Shown here: in pieces, positions 17,582 to 26,172 of the stretch
How the letters are laid out: each line of letters starts with the position of its first letter
How positions within the stretch are numbered: the first letter of the stretch is position 1
Assembly (NCBI RefSeq): GCF_900113335.1
Contig: NZ_FOOX01000021.1
Span: 38,914 to 102,913, forward strand
Direction of reading: 5' to 3'
Origin: Desulfotruncus arcticus DSM 17038
GTDB taxonomy: Bacteria; Bacillota; Desulfotomaculia; Desulfotomaculales; Desulfallaceae
Length of the DNA stretch: 64,000 bases
The notes under the pieces: model-generated
The model's database searches: none
Told to the model about the DNA's origin: nothing
What the model saw: only the letters and a program-made list of their open reading frames with translations
Position numbers and translations under genes: made by a program

Positions 17582-17734
17582 ATGTCTCATGTAACTAAAT
17601 GCATGTGCGAGGAATGCCATTATAACGAAAATTTTAACTGTCATGCTGATGGAATTGAGGTTAAGTCAAGTGGAGATAACAAGATAGAAACTTCGGATGG
17701 CACCTGCTGCAATACGTTCAAACCAAAGGGTTAA
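17582..17734 (+). CDS. DUF1540 small cysteine-rich protein
   Basis: A 50-residue protein beginning MSHVTKCMCEECHYN, with later NCHADGIEVKSSG and GTCCNTFKPKG. The six-cysteine pattern matches DUF1540, a small probably metal-binding family common in clostridia, of unknown function. ATG 17582 follows AAGGAGGAAAATATGTT; an earlier ATG at 17577 opens a frame of only five codons. A terminator follows, so it is a single-gene unit. Confidence 0.85.
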   Translation: MSHVTKCMCEECHYNENFNCHADGIEVKSSGDNKIETSDGTCCNTFKPKG

Positions 17735-17771
17735 ATAAAAAACGTATGCTTTTAAGTACTATAATTTCCAG

Positions 17772-17797
17772 GCCCTGGGTTAATCCCGGGGCTTTTT
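17772..17797 (+). terminator. terminator after DUF1540 gene
   Basis: GCCCTGGG-TTAAT-CCCGGGGC stem with one wobble pair, then TTTTT. Confidence 0.8.
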
Positions 17798-17888
17798 AAA
17801 TTCATATCCTAAATTTATCTGTTGGATTAGGAAAAAATGAATAAACTATAGTAAAGTTAATTTGATAGAAACACATAGGAGGGTTTTC

Positions 17889-18464
17889 ATGAAAAAAAGT
17901 TTAGGTGCCAAAACAATTGCTTACCCGACACCTGTTTTCATCATTGGATCTTATGATGCGGAGGGTAGAGCAAATGTAATGACTGCTGCCTGGGGTGGAA
18001 TTTGCTGTTCCAAGCCGCCGTGCATGTGCATTTCATTAAGAAAGGCGACGTATACCTATCAGAATATTATCAGTAGAAAAGCATATACAATCAATATACC
18101 TTCTGAAGATTTGGCCTTTGCAGCCGACTATTTTGGTTTGGTTTCCGGAAAGGACGAAGACAAGCTGGTAAAAGCGGGGCTAACGGCAGTTAAAAGTGAT
18201 CTGGTGGAGGCACCGTACGTCAAAGAGTTTCCCATGGTAATAGAATGCAAGTTGATTCACACTTTGGAAATTGGTTTTCATACACAATTTATTGGTGAAA
18301 TTTTAGATGTTAAAGTTGACGAATCGGCTGTTGATTCAAAAGGAATTCCCAAATTAGATGTAGTAAAGCCTATGGTTTATGCGCCCGAAGTAGGAAAATA
18401 TTTTGGTTTTGGCCGTGAGGTTGGCGCTGCCTTTCAGATGGGCAAAACGATAAAAGAACGGTAA
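17889..18464 (+). CDS. flavin reductase / flavoredoxin family protein
   Basis: A 191-residue FMN-binding split-barrel protein: PTPVFIIGSYDAEGRANVMTA, WGGICCSKPPCMCISLRKATYTY, and IGEILDVKVDES near the C-terminus. Family members bind FMN and transfer electrons, like the flavoredoxins of sulfate reducers. The CCSKPPC cysteines are typical of the anaerobe branch. ATG 17889 follows AGGAGGG. It stands alone and is convergent with the hydrogenase genes; the partner is unknown. Confidence 0.85.
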   Translation: MKKSLGAKTIAYPTPVFIIGSYDAEGRANVMTAAWGGICCSKPPCMCISLRKATYTYQNIISRKAYTINIPSEDLAFAADYFGLVSGKDEDKLVKAGLTAVKSDLVEAPYVKEFPMVIECKLIHTLEIGFHTQFIGEILDVKVDESAVDSKGIPKLDVVKPMVYAPEVGKYFGFGREVGAAFQMGKTIKER

Positions 18465-18470
18465 TTACCC

Positions 18471-18510
18471 AAAGCCTCTGTATGGCTGCTGCCAAACAGG
18501 GGCTTTGTTT
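18471..18510. terminator. terminator between flavin reductase and hydrogenase genes
   Basis: AAAGCCTCTG paired with CAGGGGCTTT (one wobble), then GTTTG, lying between convergent genes. Confidence 0.7.
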
Positions 18511-18511
18511 G

Positions 18512-19906
18512 CTAAAGTACCAGCTCTTGTTTTACATTCCCTTTCAAGTCCAGAACATGCGTGCCGCAATTTAAACAGGGGTCAAAGGAACGAACAGTGC
18601 GGCCCAGCATGGTATAGATTAAATCAGGCCGGTGGATCTCCGTGCCGATTAGTGCGCTTTCTACCGGGCTATGCTGGCCAGATGAATCTCGGGGTGAAAA
18701 ATTCCAACAGGTGGGGGTTATAATATTATATTTAATCACCTGGTCATTTTGGATGATTGCGCTGTGAAGAAGAGTACCCCGCATGGAATCAGTAATTGCC
18801 GTTGCATGTGTTTTAACCGGGATGCTTTTTTGTACAATAGGCGGGGGGCCTGGTTGAAGTCTCTGCAGCCAATCTTGCATTAATTCAGTTATTAGCAATG
18901 TTTCTAAAGTCCGGGCATATATCCGGTCCATCGTTGAAGTGCCGCCGTTATACCGGCCATTGATAATCATTCGTGCCAGCGGTCCCACTTGATAGTATTG
19001 CCCGGCATATTTTACTGCGATCACGTATGAATAAGCTCCGGCTTTATGGGGGTCAGGCTGTAATTCATGATTATTAATTGAATACCAGGAGTTTATAATA
19101 CTCTCGCTGATTAAATCCAATCTCGGGACAGATAAATTATGGCCTTCCAATACACCGCCTTTTAGAAGAAAAACTTCGTTTTTAAGACCAAACCTAAAAA
19201 GCCCGAAGGAAAGCAAACGTTTAGGCGTAAGCCCTATTGTAAAGTAATCGCCATAGGCCTTGGCTATTAATTCGGTATCAGGCGCCATACAGCTTTTGAC
19301 GAAATTGCTGATTGAATCCAGCAAAAACATAGCCCTGTTGACCTTATCTGCAGTTGGGGCTATAGCTACACCGCCGTGCAGGAAACTGTGCTGGTGGGGA
19401 GCTTTGCCACCGAAGATGGTAACTATCTCATGGCATCTTTGAGCAGCCTTTATTGCTTCATAATAGTGTTCAACCAATCTTTGGTTATCCTCTGGATTTA
19501 ACCGGGCATCGGTGAGGTTCTGTCCTTGAAACGGAGGCCGTTCCGGCATCTTTACAAAGTCAGGCATACTGAATAAATAAAAATGCCTGATGTGGTTCTG
19601 CAAGAAGTCTGCGGCATACATAATATTACGCAGGTACTGGGCGTTTTCGGATAGGTCGTTGTCATAGATCTCATCCAGCAGGTAGCTGGCCACAGCACCG
19701 TGGGCCAGTGAACAAATCCCGCATACCCTTTGGGTTAAATACACTGCGTCAGTGGCTTTTCTGTCCCGCATAATATACTCAAAGCCTCTGAACATTGTGC
19801 TGCCGGCTTTAGCATCAATAACCCTGCCATTTTCGATTACGACATCCACCGATAAAAGGCCGCTCAACCGGGTAACAGGGCTGAACATTACCCGCTGTTT
19901 GCTCAT
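18512..19906 (-). CDS. [NiFe] hydrogenase large subunit
   Basis: A 464-residue protein with both nickel-binding motifs: L1 RVCGICSLAH (Cys62, Cys65) and L2 DPCLNCGTH (Cys444, Cys447). A 14-residue tail follows His450, and the maturation protease normally removes it, so this is an active-site-bearing, processed hydrogenase. It starts two bases after the small subunit stop. No cytochrome b or hyp genes are nearby and the partner lacks a Tat signal, so a cytoplasmic enzyme is inferred. Confidence 0.93.
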   Translation of the reverse strand: MSKQRVMFSPVTRLSGLLSVDVVIENGRVIDAKAGSTMFRGFEYIMRDRKATDAVYLTQRVCGICSLAHGAVASYLLDEIYDNDLSENAQYLRNIMYAADFLQNHIRHFYLFSMPDFVKMPERPPFQGQNLTDARLNPEDNQRLVEHYYEAIKAAQRCHEIVTIFGGKAPHQHSFLHGGVAIAPTADKVNRAMFLLDSISNFVKSCMAPDTELIAKAYGDYFTIGLTPKRLLSFGLFRFGLKNEVFLLKGGVLEGHNLSVPRLDLISESIINSWYSINNHELQPDPHKAGAYSYVIAVKYAGQYYQVGPLARMIINGRYNGGTSTMDRIYARTLETLLITELMQDWLQRLQPGPPPIVQKSIPVKTHATAITDSMRGTLLHSAIIQNDQVIKYNIITPTCWNFSPRDSSGQHSPVESALIGTEIHRPDLIYTMLGRTVRSFDPCLNCGTHVLDLKGNVKQELVL

Positions 19907-19908
19907 TA

Positions 19909-20877
19909 TTAAACTCCTTTCCCTTGAAAAAGATTGGAAGCGCCTGGCTTTCTATCTTTTTCACCTGCTTTTTCGCTTAATGGAGTAAAAAAAGGTGCAG
20001 ATCCGTCGGGAAAATCTTCATTAGTGCAGCCTATACAGGGTGTATTTGCCTTGACCGGCCAGTTTGTGTAATTAACCCACTGTCTGTATGGGCAGTCCGC
20101 GCCGGTTACAGGTCCCATACAACCCTGGGAAAACATGCACTCTATATCTCCCGGTTTTTCCGCATAATCTTGCTTGTCAAAATATGAGCGGCGCTGGCAA
20201 TGCCGGTGCACCGTGTACCCGTAAAATAGGGCCGGTCTGTTTAATCTGTCAAGCTCTGGCAGACCATACATTAAAAGGTGGGCTAAAGTACCCACAAACC
20301 AGTCGGGATTGACGGGACAACCGCTGACGTTAATAACTTCTCTGGAGAGAACATCTCTGACACCAACGCTTCCTGTGATATTAGGACGGGCGGCAGAAAC
20401 ACCTCCAAAGCTGGCACAGGTGCCGATGGCCACCACGTATTGGGCTAAATTTCCCAAGTTTGTTACTGCTTCCAGTGCGGTAATAGGCCTGTTATTAGTC
20501 AGGGCAATAGAACATAATAAGCCGTTATTATTAACGGGGATTGCGCCCTCGACTACGAGTGTAAACCTGTCCCTGTACAGTAAGGAAACTTGCTCCAGTA
20601 TATTAAGCGCATCCGGGCCTTGGGCAGCCATAAAGGTATTACTGAAATGAAGATCAATCATATCGGATAAAACCTGGCCCAGATAGGGGAAAGTTGTATT
20701 CATGAAAGAAATGTTATTATCGCCGCTGTCATTTGTCTCAAGCCAGATTACAGGAAGCCTGTTCCTTTTGTTTTTTATCATGTGCTCTTTAACAATGGGT
20801 AATATAGTGCCGGTAAGCTCATGCTCATCACTTTGAGCCAGGTTGCGGCACAGTTCGGTAAACTTTTCTTTTTGCAT
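19909..20877 (-). CDS. [NiFe] hydrogenase small subunit with altered proximal cluster site
   Basis: A 322-residue protein. Ligands for the medial and distal clusters are present: His224/Cys227 (VHRHC), Cys247 and Cys253 (ECMFSQGCMGP), Cys262 (ADCPYRQW) and Cys281/Cys284 (PCIGC). Of the proximal cluster, Cys154 (GTCASFGG) and Cys187 (SGCPVNP) remain, but the N-terminal CxxC is replaced: WLETNDSGDNNISF. An N-terminal extension of about 40 residues carries one Cys (Cys10) and no Tat signal. Asp ligands are known in some group 1h enzymes; loss of both cysteines is unusual. The gene is first in the pair, divergent from the maturation protease. Confidence 0.88.
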   Translation of the reverse strand: MQKEKFTELCRNLAQSDEHELTGTILPIVKEHMIKNKRNRLPVIWLETNDSGDNNISFMNTTFPYLGQVLSDMIDLHFSNTFMAAQGPDALNILEQVSLLYRDRFTLVVEGAIPVNNNGLLCSIALTNNRPITALEAVTNLGNLAQYVVAIGTCASFGGVSAARPNITGSVGVRDVLSREVINVSGCPVNPDWFVGTLAHLLMYGLPELDRLNRPALFYGYTVHRHCQRRSYFDKQDYAEKPGDIECMFSQGCMGPVTGADCPYRQWVNYTNWPVKANTPCIGCTNEDFPDGSAPFFTPLSEKAGEKDRKPGASNLFQGKGV

Positions 20878-20967
20878 ATATAACTCCCCGGAAAAAATTT
20901 ATTATTATAAATATGTTTTGGCAGATAAAAAAAGTTCGAAAATAATTTTCACCGCATAATCTCTAAT

Positions 20968-21468
20968 ATGAAAAATTTACAATATCGGGTGCTGATACTG
21001 GGAATGGGTAATTTAATCATGTCAGATGATGGCCTGGGTGTTTACGCTGTTAATGAACTTAAAAAACAGCAATGGCCGCCAGGGGTGTCAATATTAGAGG
21101 TGGGGACTTCCGTAATTAATTATCTGGAGGAGATAAGCCGGTCCCAAAATATTATTATCGTAGACGCGGTCAGATTTGATTATCGTCCCGGAAGGATCTA
21201 CCGCTTCAATTTTAATGATATAGAATACTGGCCCAATGCAGCACTAGATGCCCATGGCATGTCACTGCCTGCTATTATAAAAATGGCCAGGGAAATTACC
21301 AACCTTCCGACAAACATAATTATTTGTGGAATTGAACCTGTGTATGTATTTCTAGGCAACCGGTTTTCAGAACCGGTAAGTAAATCGCTGCCTTTGTTGA
21401 TAAAAAAGATTTCATATGAAGCACGAAAATTATTAGCAGAGGTACCTTTTAATCCCTCCATGGAATAA
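20968..21468 (+). CDS. hydrogenase maturation protease (HyaD/HupD family)
   Basis: A 166-residue protein starting MKNLQYRVLILGMGNLIMSDDGLGV, with the conserved GMGN and metal-binding Asp/Glu pattern, VDAVRFDYRPG and AHGMSLPAI. These endopeptidases clip the C-terminal tail of the large subunit after nickel insertion. It is divergent from the hydrogenase genes and probably serves that enzyme. Its last codons and stop form one arm of a 20-base-pair inverted repeat whose other arm covers the ribosome binding site of the next gene. Confidence 0.88.
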   Translation: MKNLQYRVLILGMGNLIMSDDGLGVYAVNELKKQQWPPGVSILEVGTSVINYLEEISRSQNIIIVDAVRFDYRPGRIYRFNFNDIEYWPNAALDAHGMSLPAIIKMAREITNLPTNIIICGIEPVYVFLGNRFSEPVSKSLPLLIKKISYEARKLLAEVPFNPSME

Positions 21469-21497
21469 TATGTAAAAATATTATTCCATGGAGGGAT
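21452..21497 (+). promoter_or_regulatory. 20-bp perfect inverted repeat spanning a stop codon and the next ribosome binding site
   Basis: The arms ATCCCTCCATGGAATAATAT (21452-21471) and its reverse complement (21478-21497) are separated by GTAAAA. The left arm holds the protease stop TAA; the right arm holds GGAGGG, the likely ribosome binding site of GTG 21504. There is no T-run, so it is more likely a translational control or RNA stability element than a terminator. Confidence 0.6.
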
Positions 21498-21503
21498 GAT
21501 GGG

Positions 21504-22016
21504 GTGTATAATGATTATTGGCAAAAGGTGGTGCATGGTTTAAAAGCCGCCTTGTTAGATGAACGGTCAACAGTGATTTTTTATGCGCAGTTGCGCGATA
21601 TGTCCAGGTCATTTGCCGGAGTTGACGCTTTTGCGGAGGCCCGTAAAGATGAGCTTGATCACGCCAGGGAGATTACCAAATTGCTTGAGGAGTTAACGGG
21701 AATGACACCTTCTGAGGCAGTTCAGCTGGTTTATCCCCCTAAATACAAAAGTTATTGTGAAGGGCTTGCGCATGCCGTTCAGGGAGAAAGAAATGCTTTA
21801 ACTGAGTATTCTGAGATAATAAAATTATCTCCTTATGGATACGTAAACGAAGCTTTAACGGAGATTATCAGCGATGAGGAAGTGCACCTGGCGAAATTTA
21901 ATAAATTATATGAAATTGAATGTCAATACAACCACTATCAACCTTATCAAAAAGAACAAAAGGAACAAATGGTAAAAACAGACCAAAAGGGCCAAGAAGA
22001 TGATGGAAACAATTAA
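21504..22016 (+). CDS. ferritin-like / rubrerythrin-domain protein
   Basis: A 170-residue four-helix protein with diiron-type motifs: DERSTVIFYAQL, KDELDHAREI (ExxH), GERNALTEY and SDEEVHLAKF (ExxH). It lacks a C-terminal rubredoxin domain and ends in a Gln/Lys/Asp-rich tail. Such proteins handle peroxide or store iron. GTG 21504 is preceded by GGAGGGATGATGG. It follows the hydrogenase protease by 35 bases and is probably co-transcribed through the inverted repeat, which may tune its translation. Confidence 0.8.
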   Translation: MYNDYWQKVVHGLKAALLDERSTVIFYAQLRDMSRSFAGVDAFAEARKDELDHAREITKLLEELTGMTPSEAVQLVYPPKYKSYCEGLAHAVQGERNALTEYSEIIKLSPYGYVNEALTEIISDEEVHLAKFNKLYEIECQYNHYQPYQKEQKEQMVKTDQKGQEDDGNN

Positions 22017-22029
22017 TGAGAGGAATATA

Positions 22030-22072
22030 AATAGCTGCGCATACAATAAGCCGCGCAGCTATTAAAATTTTT
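22030..22072. terminator. terminator between ferritin-like gene and DUF438 gene
   Basis: AATAGCTGCGC and GCGCAGCTATT arms followed by AAAATTTTT, between convergent genes. Confidence 0.8.
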
Positions 22073-22080
22073 ATGCCACT

Positions 22081-23328
22081 TTAATTTGGAGGAGTATTGC
22101 TTTTTTCGTATTGTAATAATCTCCGTTCTCCTTCCAGGGCTCTTAATGCCGTTATGTCCTGACTTACCTCCATTGTCCCCATATATTTACCGTGCTCATC
22201 CTTAACGGCCAAATATTTTATATAGATAAACTTGCCGTTTAGTTCAAGCCAGAAATCAGCAGTATTATGCTTGCCGCTTTTAAAGTCGTTTACTATTTTC
22301 TCAACAACATGAACGCTCTCAGGCGGGTGGCAGTTTTGCACTTTCCGGCCGATAATAGATTTTGTGCGGGTAAAAACCCTTTCCTTGGTTTGGGAAAAAT
22401 AACGCACTTCATCATTTTCATCAACAAAGGTAATATCCACGGGCAGGTTGGTAAGAAGCGCATTGATCTGTTGCGGAGTCAATGCGCCGGTATCAAGTTC
22501 AACCGCGCTGCTTTTATTATTAATACCGGTAAACTTAGCGGCTGTGGCCTCAGGTTGCCAGAAATCCGCCCCCGGTACCGAAAATACCTCCCCGAATTCT
22601 GCTTCCTGCTCTTTAATTTCCGCCCATTCCTGATCGGTCAGGGACTCCTTTAACATTGGCGATAAAATAGCTTCTTCCTTATAAAACATTTCAGTCACTT
22701 TATTTTTAATTTTTGAAAATAGCTCCTCTGCGGTAGTAGTTGCTTGGCTATTTTCTTGCTCAAGATTTTTTAAGCTGTTTTTTAACTCTTTGAGCATGCC
22801 CCGAATTTCGTCGTCCACCGACCACATGACAGAGGGAGGGCCGGTAATACCACGTCTTTCAAGGTAAGGGAAAATAATGTTTTCTTTTTTGCTGAAATGT
22901 TTGTCCAAGTTTTGGCTGAAGAAATCTAGACTTTTACGTAATTCACCAATAGGAACCTTTTGTCCGGCGGACGCGGTTAACCCTTCGATTTGATCATCGA
23001 TTTCGTCAAGGAGTTTTCTTGCTTCATCGTTTTCATGCTTTAGCGTATATAAAGGATGACCTGGTTGATACTCAGGTTGTTCATTTTGGGATAAAGCATC
23101 CCTGAAAACAGCGGCATGCACGTCGCAAAGTTTTTTTATCTCCTCCGGCGGCATACCTTCTGTGATGAGCCGCTGTTCCATATCGGCAATTTCTGTCGCA
23201 TCGATTCCTTGCACAAGTTCACTAAATTCCTTTTTAACCTCATTGAAATCCCTGCCGTTATGCAGGTCTTGGATCAGCCCTTTTAGGATTTTCTGCTTAT
23301 ATTCATGATTCTGCAGATACTCACTCAT
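22081..23328 (-). CDS. DUF438 protein with hemerythrin and PAS domains
   Basis: About 415 residues: an N-terminal DUF438 region, a hemerythrin HHE-type domain (HPLYTLKHENDEARKLLDEI, DKHFSKKENIIFPYLE, MFYKEEAILSPM) and a C-terminal PAS domain (DITFVDENDEVRYFS...GRKVQNCHPPESVHVV). Such proteins are thought to sense or bind NO or O2 through the diiron site. ATG 23328 follows GGAGG. It lies 16 bases downstream of hcp on the same strand, a recurrent pairing that supports a nitrosative stress role. Confidence 0.88.
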   Translation of the reverse strand: MSEYLQNHEYKQKILKGLIQDLHNGRDFNEVKKEFSELVQGIDATEIADMEQRLITEGMPPEEIKKLCDVHAAVFRDALSQNEQPEYQPGHPLYTLKHENDEARKLLDEIDDQIEGLTASAGQKVPIGELRKSLDFFSQNLDKHFSKKENIIFPYLERRGITGPPSVMWSVDDEIRGMLKELKNSLKNLEQENSQATTTAEELFSKIKNKVTEMFYKEEAILSPMLKESLTDQEWAEIKEQEAEFGEVFSVPGADFWQPEATAAKFTGINNKSSAVELDTGALTPQQINALLTNLPVDITFVDENDEVRYFSQTKERVFTRTKSIIGRKVQNCHPPESVHVVEKIVNDFKSGKHNTADFWLELNGKFIYIKYLAVKDEHGKYMGTMEVSQDITALRALEGERRLLQYEKSNTPPN

Positions 23329-23344
23329 TTTATCCTCCAAATTC

Positions 23345-24988
23345 TTAGTGATTTTTGTTTAAAATTGCTGCCAGATCTTCGTCAGGCGTGGTGATAGGCT
23401 TAATGTTGAAGTTTTGAACCAGGACATCCAAAACGTTGGGTGAGATAAAAGCCGGTAAGCTCGGGCCAAGACGGATGTCTTTAATTCCCAGATAAAGAAG
23501 CGTGAGCAGGATGGCCACCGCTTTTTGTTCATACCAGGATAAGACCATGTGCAGGGGCAGGTCATTTACCCCACAGTCAAATGCTTTGGCCAGGGCAAGT
23601 GCAATCTGAATGGCTGAATAGGCATCGTTGCATTGCCCAATGTCAATAAGCCGGGGTATGCCCTCAATTTCTCCCATGTCTAAGTCAAAGAAACGGAACT
23701 TGCCGCAAGCCAGGGTTAAAACCACTGAGTCACCGGGCACTTTTTGAACAAATTCAGTAAAGTAATTGCGCCCGGGCTTGGCGCCGTCACACCCTGCCAC
23801 CAGGAAGAAGTGTTTAATCGCACCTTTCTTAACCAGGTCAATAATTTTATCCGACACACCAAATAAAGCGCTGCGCCCAAAGCCAACCATCACTGTCCCC
23901 TTATCTTCGTCAACAGGAAAGCCCGGCAGCTCCAGCGCTTTTTCGATGACAGGGCTAAACTGCCCGTTTTCCACGTGCCTGACACCAGGCCAGCCCACCA
24001 GGCCGGTGCTGAAAATGTTATCATGGTAGGATTTTTGGGGCTCCTGCATGCAGTTGGTGGTCATAAGAATGGCCCCGGGGAAATTGGGGAACTCTTTTTT
24101 CTGGTTTTGCCAGGCTGTGCCAAAGTGCCCGTATAAATGCCGATGCTTTTTCAAGCCGGGATAACCGTGGGCAGGCAGCAATTCACCGTGGGTATAAATG
24201 TTTATATTTTTACCTTCGGTTTGTTCAAGCAGGTCGGATAAGTCTTTAAGGTCATGGCCGGATACCAGAATACACTTGCCCTGTTTATGCCCCAAAGGTA
24301 CCGGGGTGGGAACCGGATGTCCGAAAGCGTCAGTGTTGGCTTTGTCCAGAAGTTCAAGGGTTTTTAAGTTAATCTCACCGCATTTAAGCACCATGTTAAG
24401 CCAATCGTTCATGGAAAGATCTTTTTTGGTCAATGCCGCCATTGCTTCGTGGATGAAAGCGTAGATACTGTCATCTTCCTGGCCTAAAATGCGGGCATGG
24501 TCGGCGTAAGCTGAGACACCCTTGATACCGTAAACAAGGATCAACTGCAGTGACTGAATATCCTCGTCAGCCTGGCGGTCGATAATAAGGCCCATATCTT
24601 CACCTTGTTTAATGAGGCTGTTTAGATCAGCGTCAGGTGTAAAGGCAGCTGAAGGGTCGGAAAAATCGACCTTGCCGCCCGCATTGCTTACCTGGCCTTT
24701 TAATTGCTCCCTGAGTTCAACACAACGATTAATTAAACTCTGAAATCTTTCAGGGTCAAAGTCTACATTTGTAAGTGTGGAAAAAATGGCTTTGACTGTG
24801 AAGGCATTAACTTGCTGATTCACAATGCCAAGTTTGCGCCCTTCATTGGCATGTAATGATAACCCTTTAACTGCATGCAGCAATAAATCCTGAAGAGACG
24901 AAACTTCCGGAGTCTTACCACATACGCCGGCAATAGTACAGGCTGTTCCTTTAGCGGTTTGCTCGCATTGATTACAAAACATTCCCAT
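23345..24988 (-). CDS. hcp: hybrid cluster protein (hydroxylamine reductase)
   Basis: A 547-residue protein beginning MGMFCNQCEQTAKGTACTIA with the N-terminal cysteines of the [4Fe-4S] cluster. Hybrid-cluster ligand segments follow: TTNCMQEPQ, VAGCDGAKPGRNYF, TLACGKFRF and IGQCNDAYSA. Hcp reduces NO to N2O and/or hydroxylamine in anaerobes. AAGGAGAT precedes the start. It is first in a two-gene unit with the DUF438/hemerythrin gene. Length and motifs are normal for the family. Confidence 0.95.
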   Translation of the reverse strand: MGMFCNQCEQTAKGTACTIAGVCGKTPEVSSLQDLLLHAVKGLSLHANEGRKLGIVNQQVNAFTVKAIFSTLTNVDFDPERFQSLINRCVELREQLKGQVSNAGGKVDFSDPSAAFTPDADLNSLIKQGEDMGLIIDRQADEDIQSLQLILVYGIKGVSAYADHARILGQEDDSIYAFIHEAMAALTKKDLSMNDWLNMVLKCGEINLKTLELLDKANTDAFGHPVPTPVPLGHKQGKCILVSGHDLKDLSDLLEQTEGKNINIYTHGELLPAHGYPGLKKHRHLYGHFGTAWQNQKKEFPNFPGAILMTTNCMQEPQKSYHDNIFSTGLVGWPGVRHVENGQFSPVIEKALELPGFPVDEDKGTVMVGFGRSALFGVSDKIIDLVKKGAIKHFFLVAGCDGAKPGRNYFTEFVQKVPGDSVVLTLACGKFRFFDLDMGEIEGIPRLIDIGQCNDAYSAIQIALALAKAFDCGVNDLPLHMVLSWYEQKAVAILLTLLYLGIKDIRLGPSLPAFISPNVLDVLVQNFNIKPITTPDEDLAAILNKNH

Positions 24989-25139
24989 GCTGATTAGATC
25001 TCCTTTTTTGGATTTTATCCATTGATACTTGTGATAATTTTTTACTAAAGTAAATTATTTTATAAATTTAATCGTTAAAAAATTTGACGATGAGGCCTAA
25101 TTCCACGTATTGGATAATTTACCGGTAATATATAGCGTT

Positions 25140-25346
25140 TGTCACCCTTTAAAACAGGTATGAAGTTCGAACAATTGTATGAGGAACCGGGTAAGTTATT
25201 TATTTGCCCGGTAATTTATGGCCGAATTTATATAAATACGGGGGATTTTTATTTTTGGGGTGAATCCGGAAAACTTGGAGGTGTTAAAAGGTTCAAACCG
25301 GTAGGGTACCCGCGGGCCCGAACCCGTCAGCTAACCCCGGAGGCCA
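25140..25346 (+). ncRNA. c-di-AMP riboswitch (ydaO type), variant
   Basis: Conserved pieces occur in ydaO order: GAGGAACCGGGTAAG (25180s), TTGGGGTGAATCCGG (25256-25270), GGTAGGGTACCCG and GAACCCGTCAGCTAACCCCGG (two joined blocks, 25319-25340), ending 14 bases before the start codon. The 5' block is less well conserved than in the copy at 16692. It precedes another LysM wall hydrolase, which supports the call. Confidence 0.78.
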
Positions 25347-25359
25347 TCAGGAGGGAAAT

Positions 25360-26004
25360 ATGTTAAGAATTAGTTTTTGTGCTATTGGGTTGATGTTAAT
25401 GCTTAGTGTTTTTTGTTTTTCAGGGGTAGCCATAGCCTCAGTTGCATCCCGGAACGGGCAAGCGGTTTATAGTGTGGTTGCAGGTGATAACCTCTACTCT
25501 ATCGGGTTAAAGTACAGTGTAACATCAGCAGAATTGATGAGAGCCAACGGTCTTGACTCTACATTAATAAAACCGGGACAGAAACTGGTAATACCAGCCT
25601 CCCGTGCTGCAACCGGCCATCAGGTTTCCAGGGGTGGCATAGAGCGTGAAAAACTAGACCTTCTGGCCCGCTTGATTCACGCGGAAGCTTCTATCGAACA
25701 ATATCAAGCAAAAGTGGCTGTAGGTGCTGTGGTGATAAATCGAGTCAAAAGTTTGCAGTTTCCTAATTCAATAAGGCAAGTAATTTACCAGACAAACGGC
25801 GAAACGTACCAATTTACACCTGTTTACAACGGTAGTATTAACCGTCCGGCAGGTATTGATTCAATTCGGGCGGCGAAAGAAGCTTTAAGCGGAGCGGACC
25901 CGACAAATGGTGCACTGTTCTTCTTTGAATCAGATGTAAATAATAAACAGCTGCGTTCACGCAAAATTAGCACCATCATTGATCACCTGACCTTTGCCTA
26001 CTAG
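25360..26004 (+). CDS. secreted LysM cell-wall hydrolase, SleB type
   Basis: A 214-residue protein: signal peptide to about residue 26, one LysM domain (YSVVAGDNLYSIGLKYSVTS), then a hydrolase_2/SleB domain with RLIHAEASIEQYQAKVAVGAV, where Glu is the predicted catalytic residue. SleB-type proteins are lytic transglycosylases or amidases that act in spore cortex lysis or vegetative wall turnover. AGGAGGGAAAT precedes ATG 25360. It has its own c-di-AMP riboswitch, like the NlpC/P60 gene 8.5 kb upstream. Confidence 0.9.
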   Translation: MLRISFCAIGLMLMLSVFCFSGVAIASVASRNGQAVYSVVAGDNLYSIGLKYSVTSAELMRANGLDSTLIKPGQKLVIPASRAATGHQVSRGGIEREKLDLLARLIHAEASIEQYQAKVAVGAVVINRVKSLQFPNSIRQVIYQTNGETYQFTPVYNGSINRPAGIDSIRAAKEALSGADPTNGALFFFESDVNNKQLRSRKISTIIDHLTFAY

Positions 26005-26172
26005 TACCTTGACAAGTTCGGGGGAAGAAAACTGCCATCTGGCTGGAGGACCAGGCTTTCGTAAGATGCTGACTTTTGGCAATAATTTTGGTACTATAGT
26101 TCCGAATACCGTAGTTATTGTACTATAAGTATCCGTAATAATTGAATATATCATGTTAGAAAGGATATCAGC

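Noticed and set aside
25139..25366. 75-codon frame over the second c-di-AMP riboswitch
   Set aside because: The sequence is explained by conserved riboswitch blocks and ends at the hydrolase start region.
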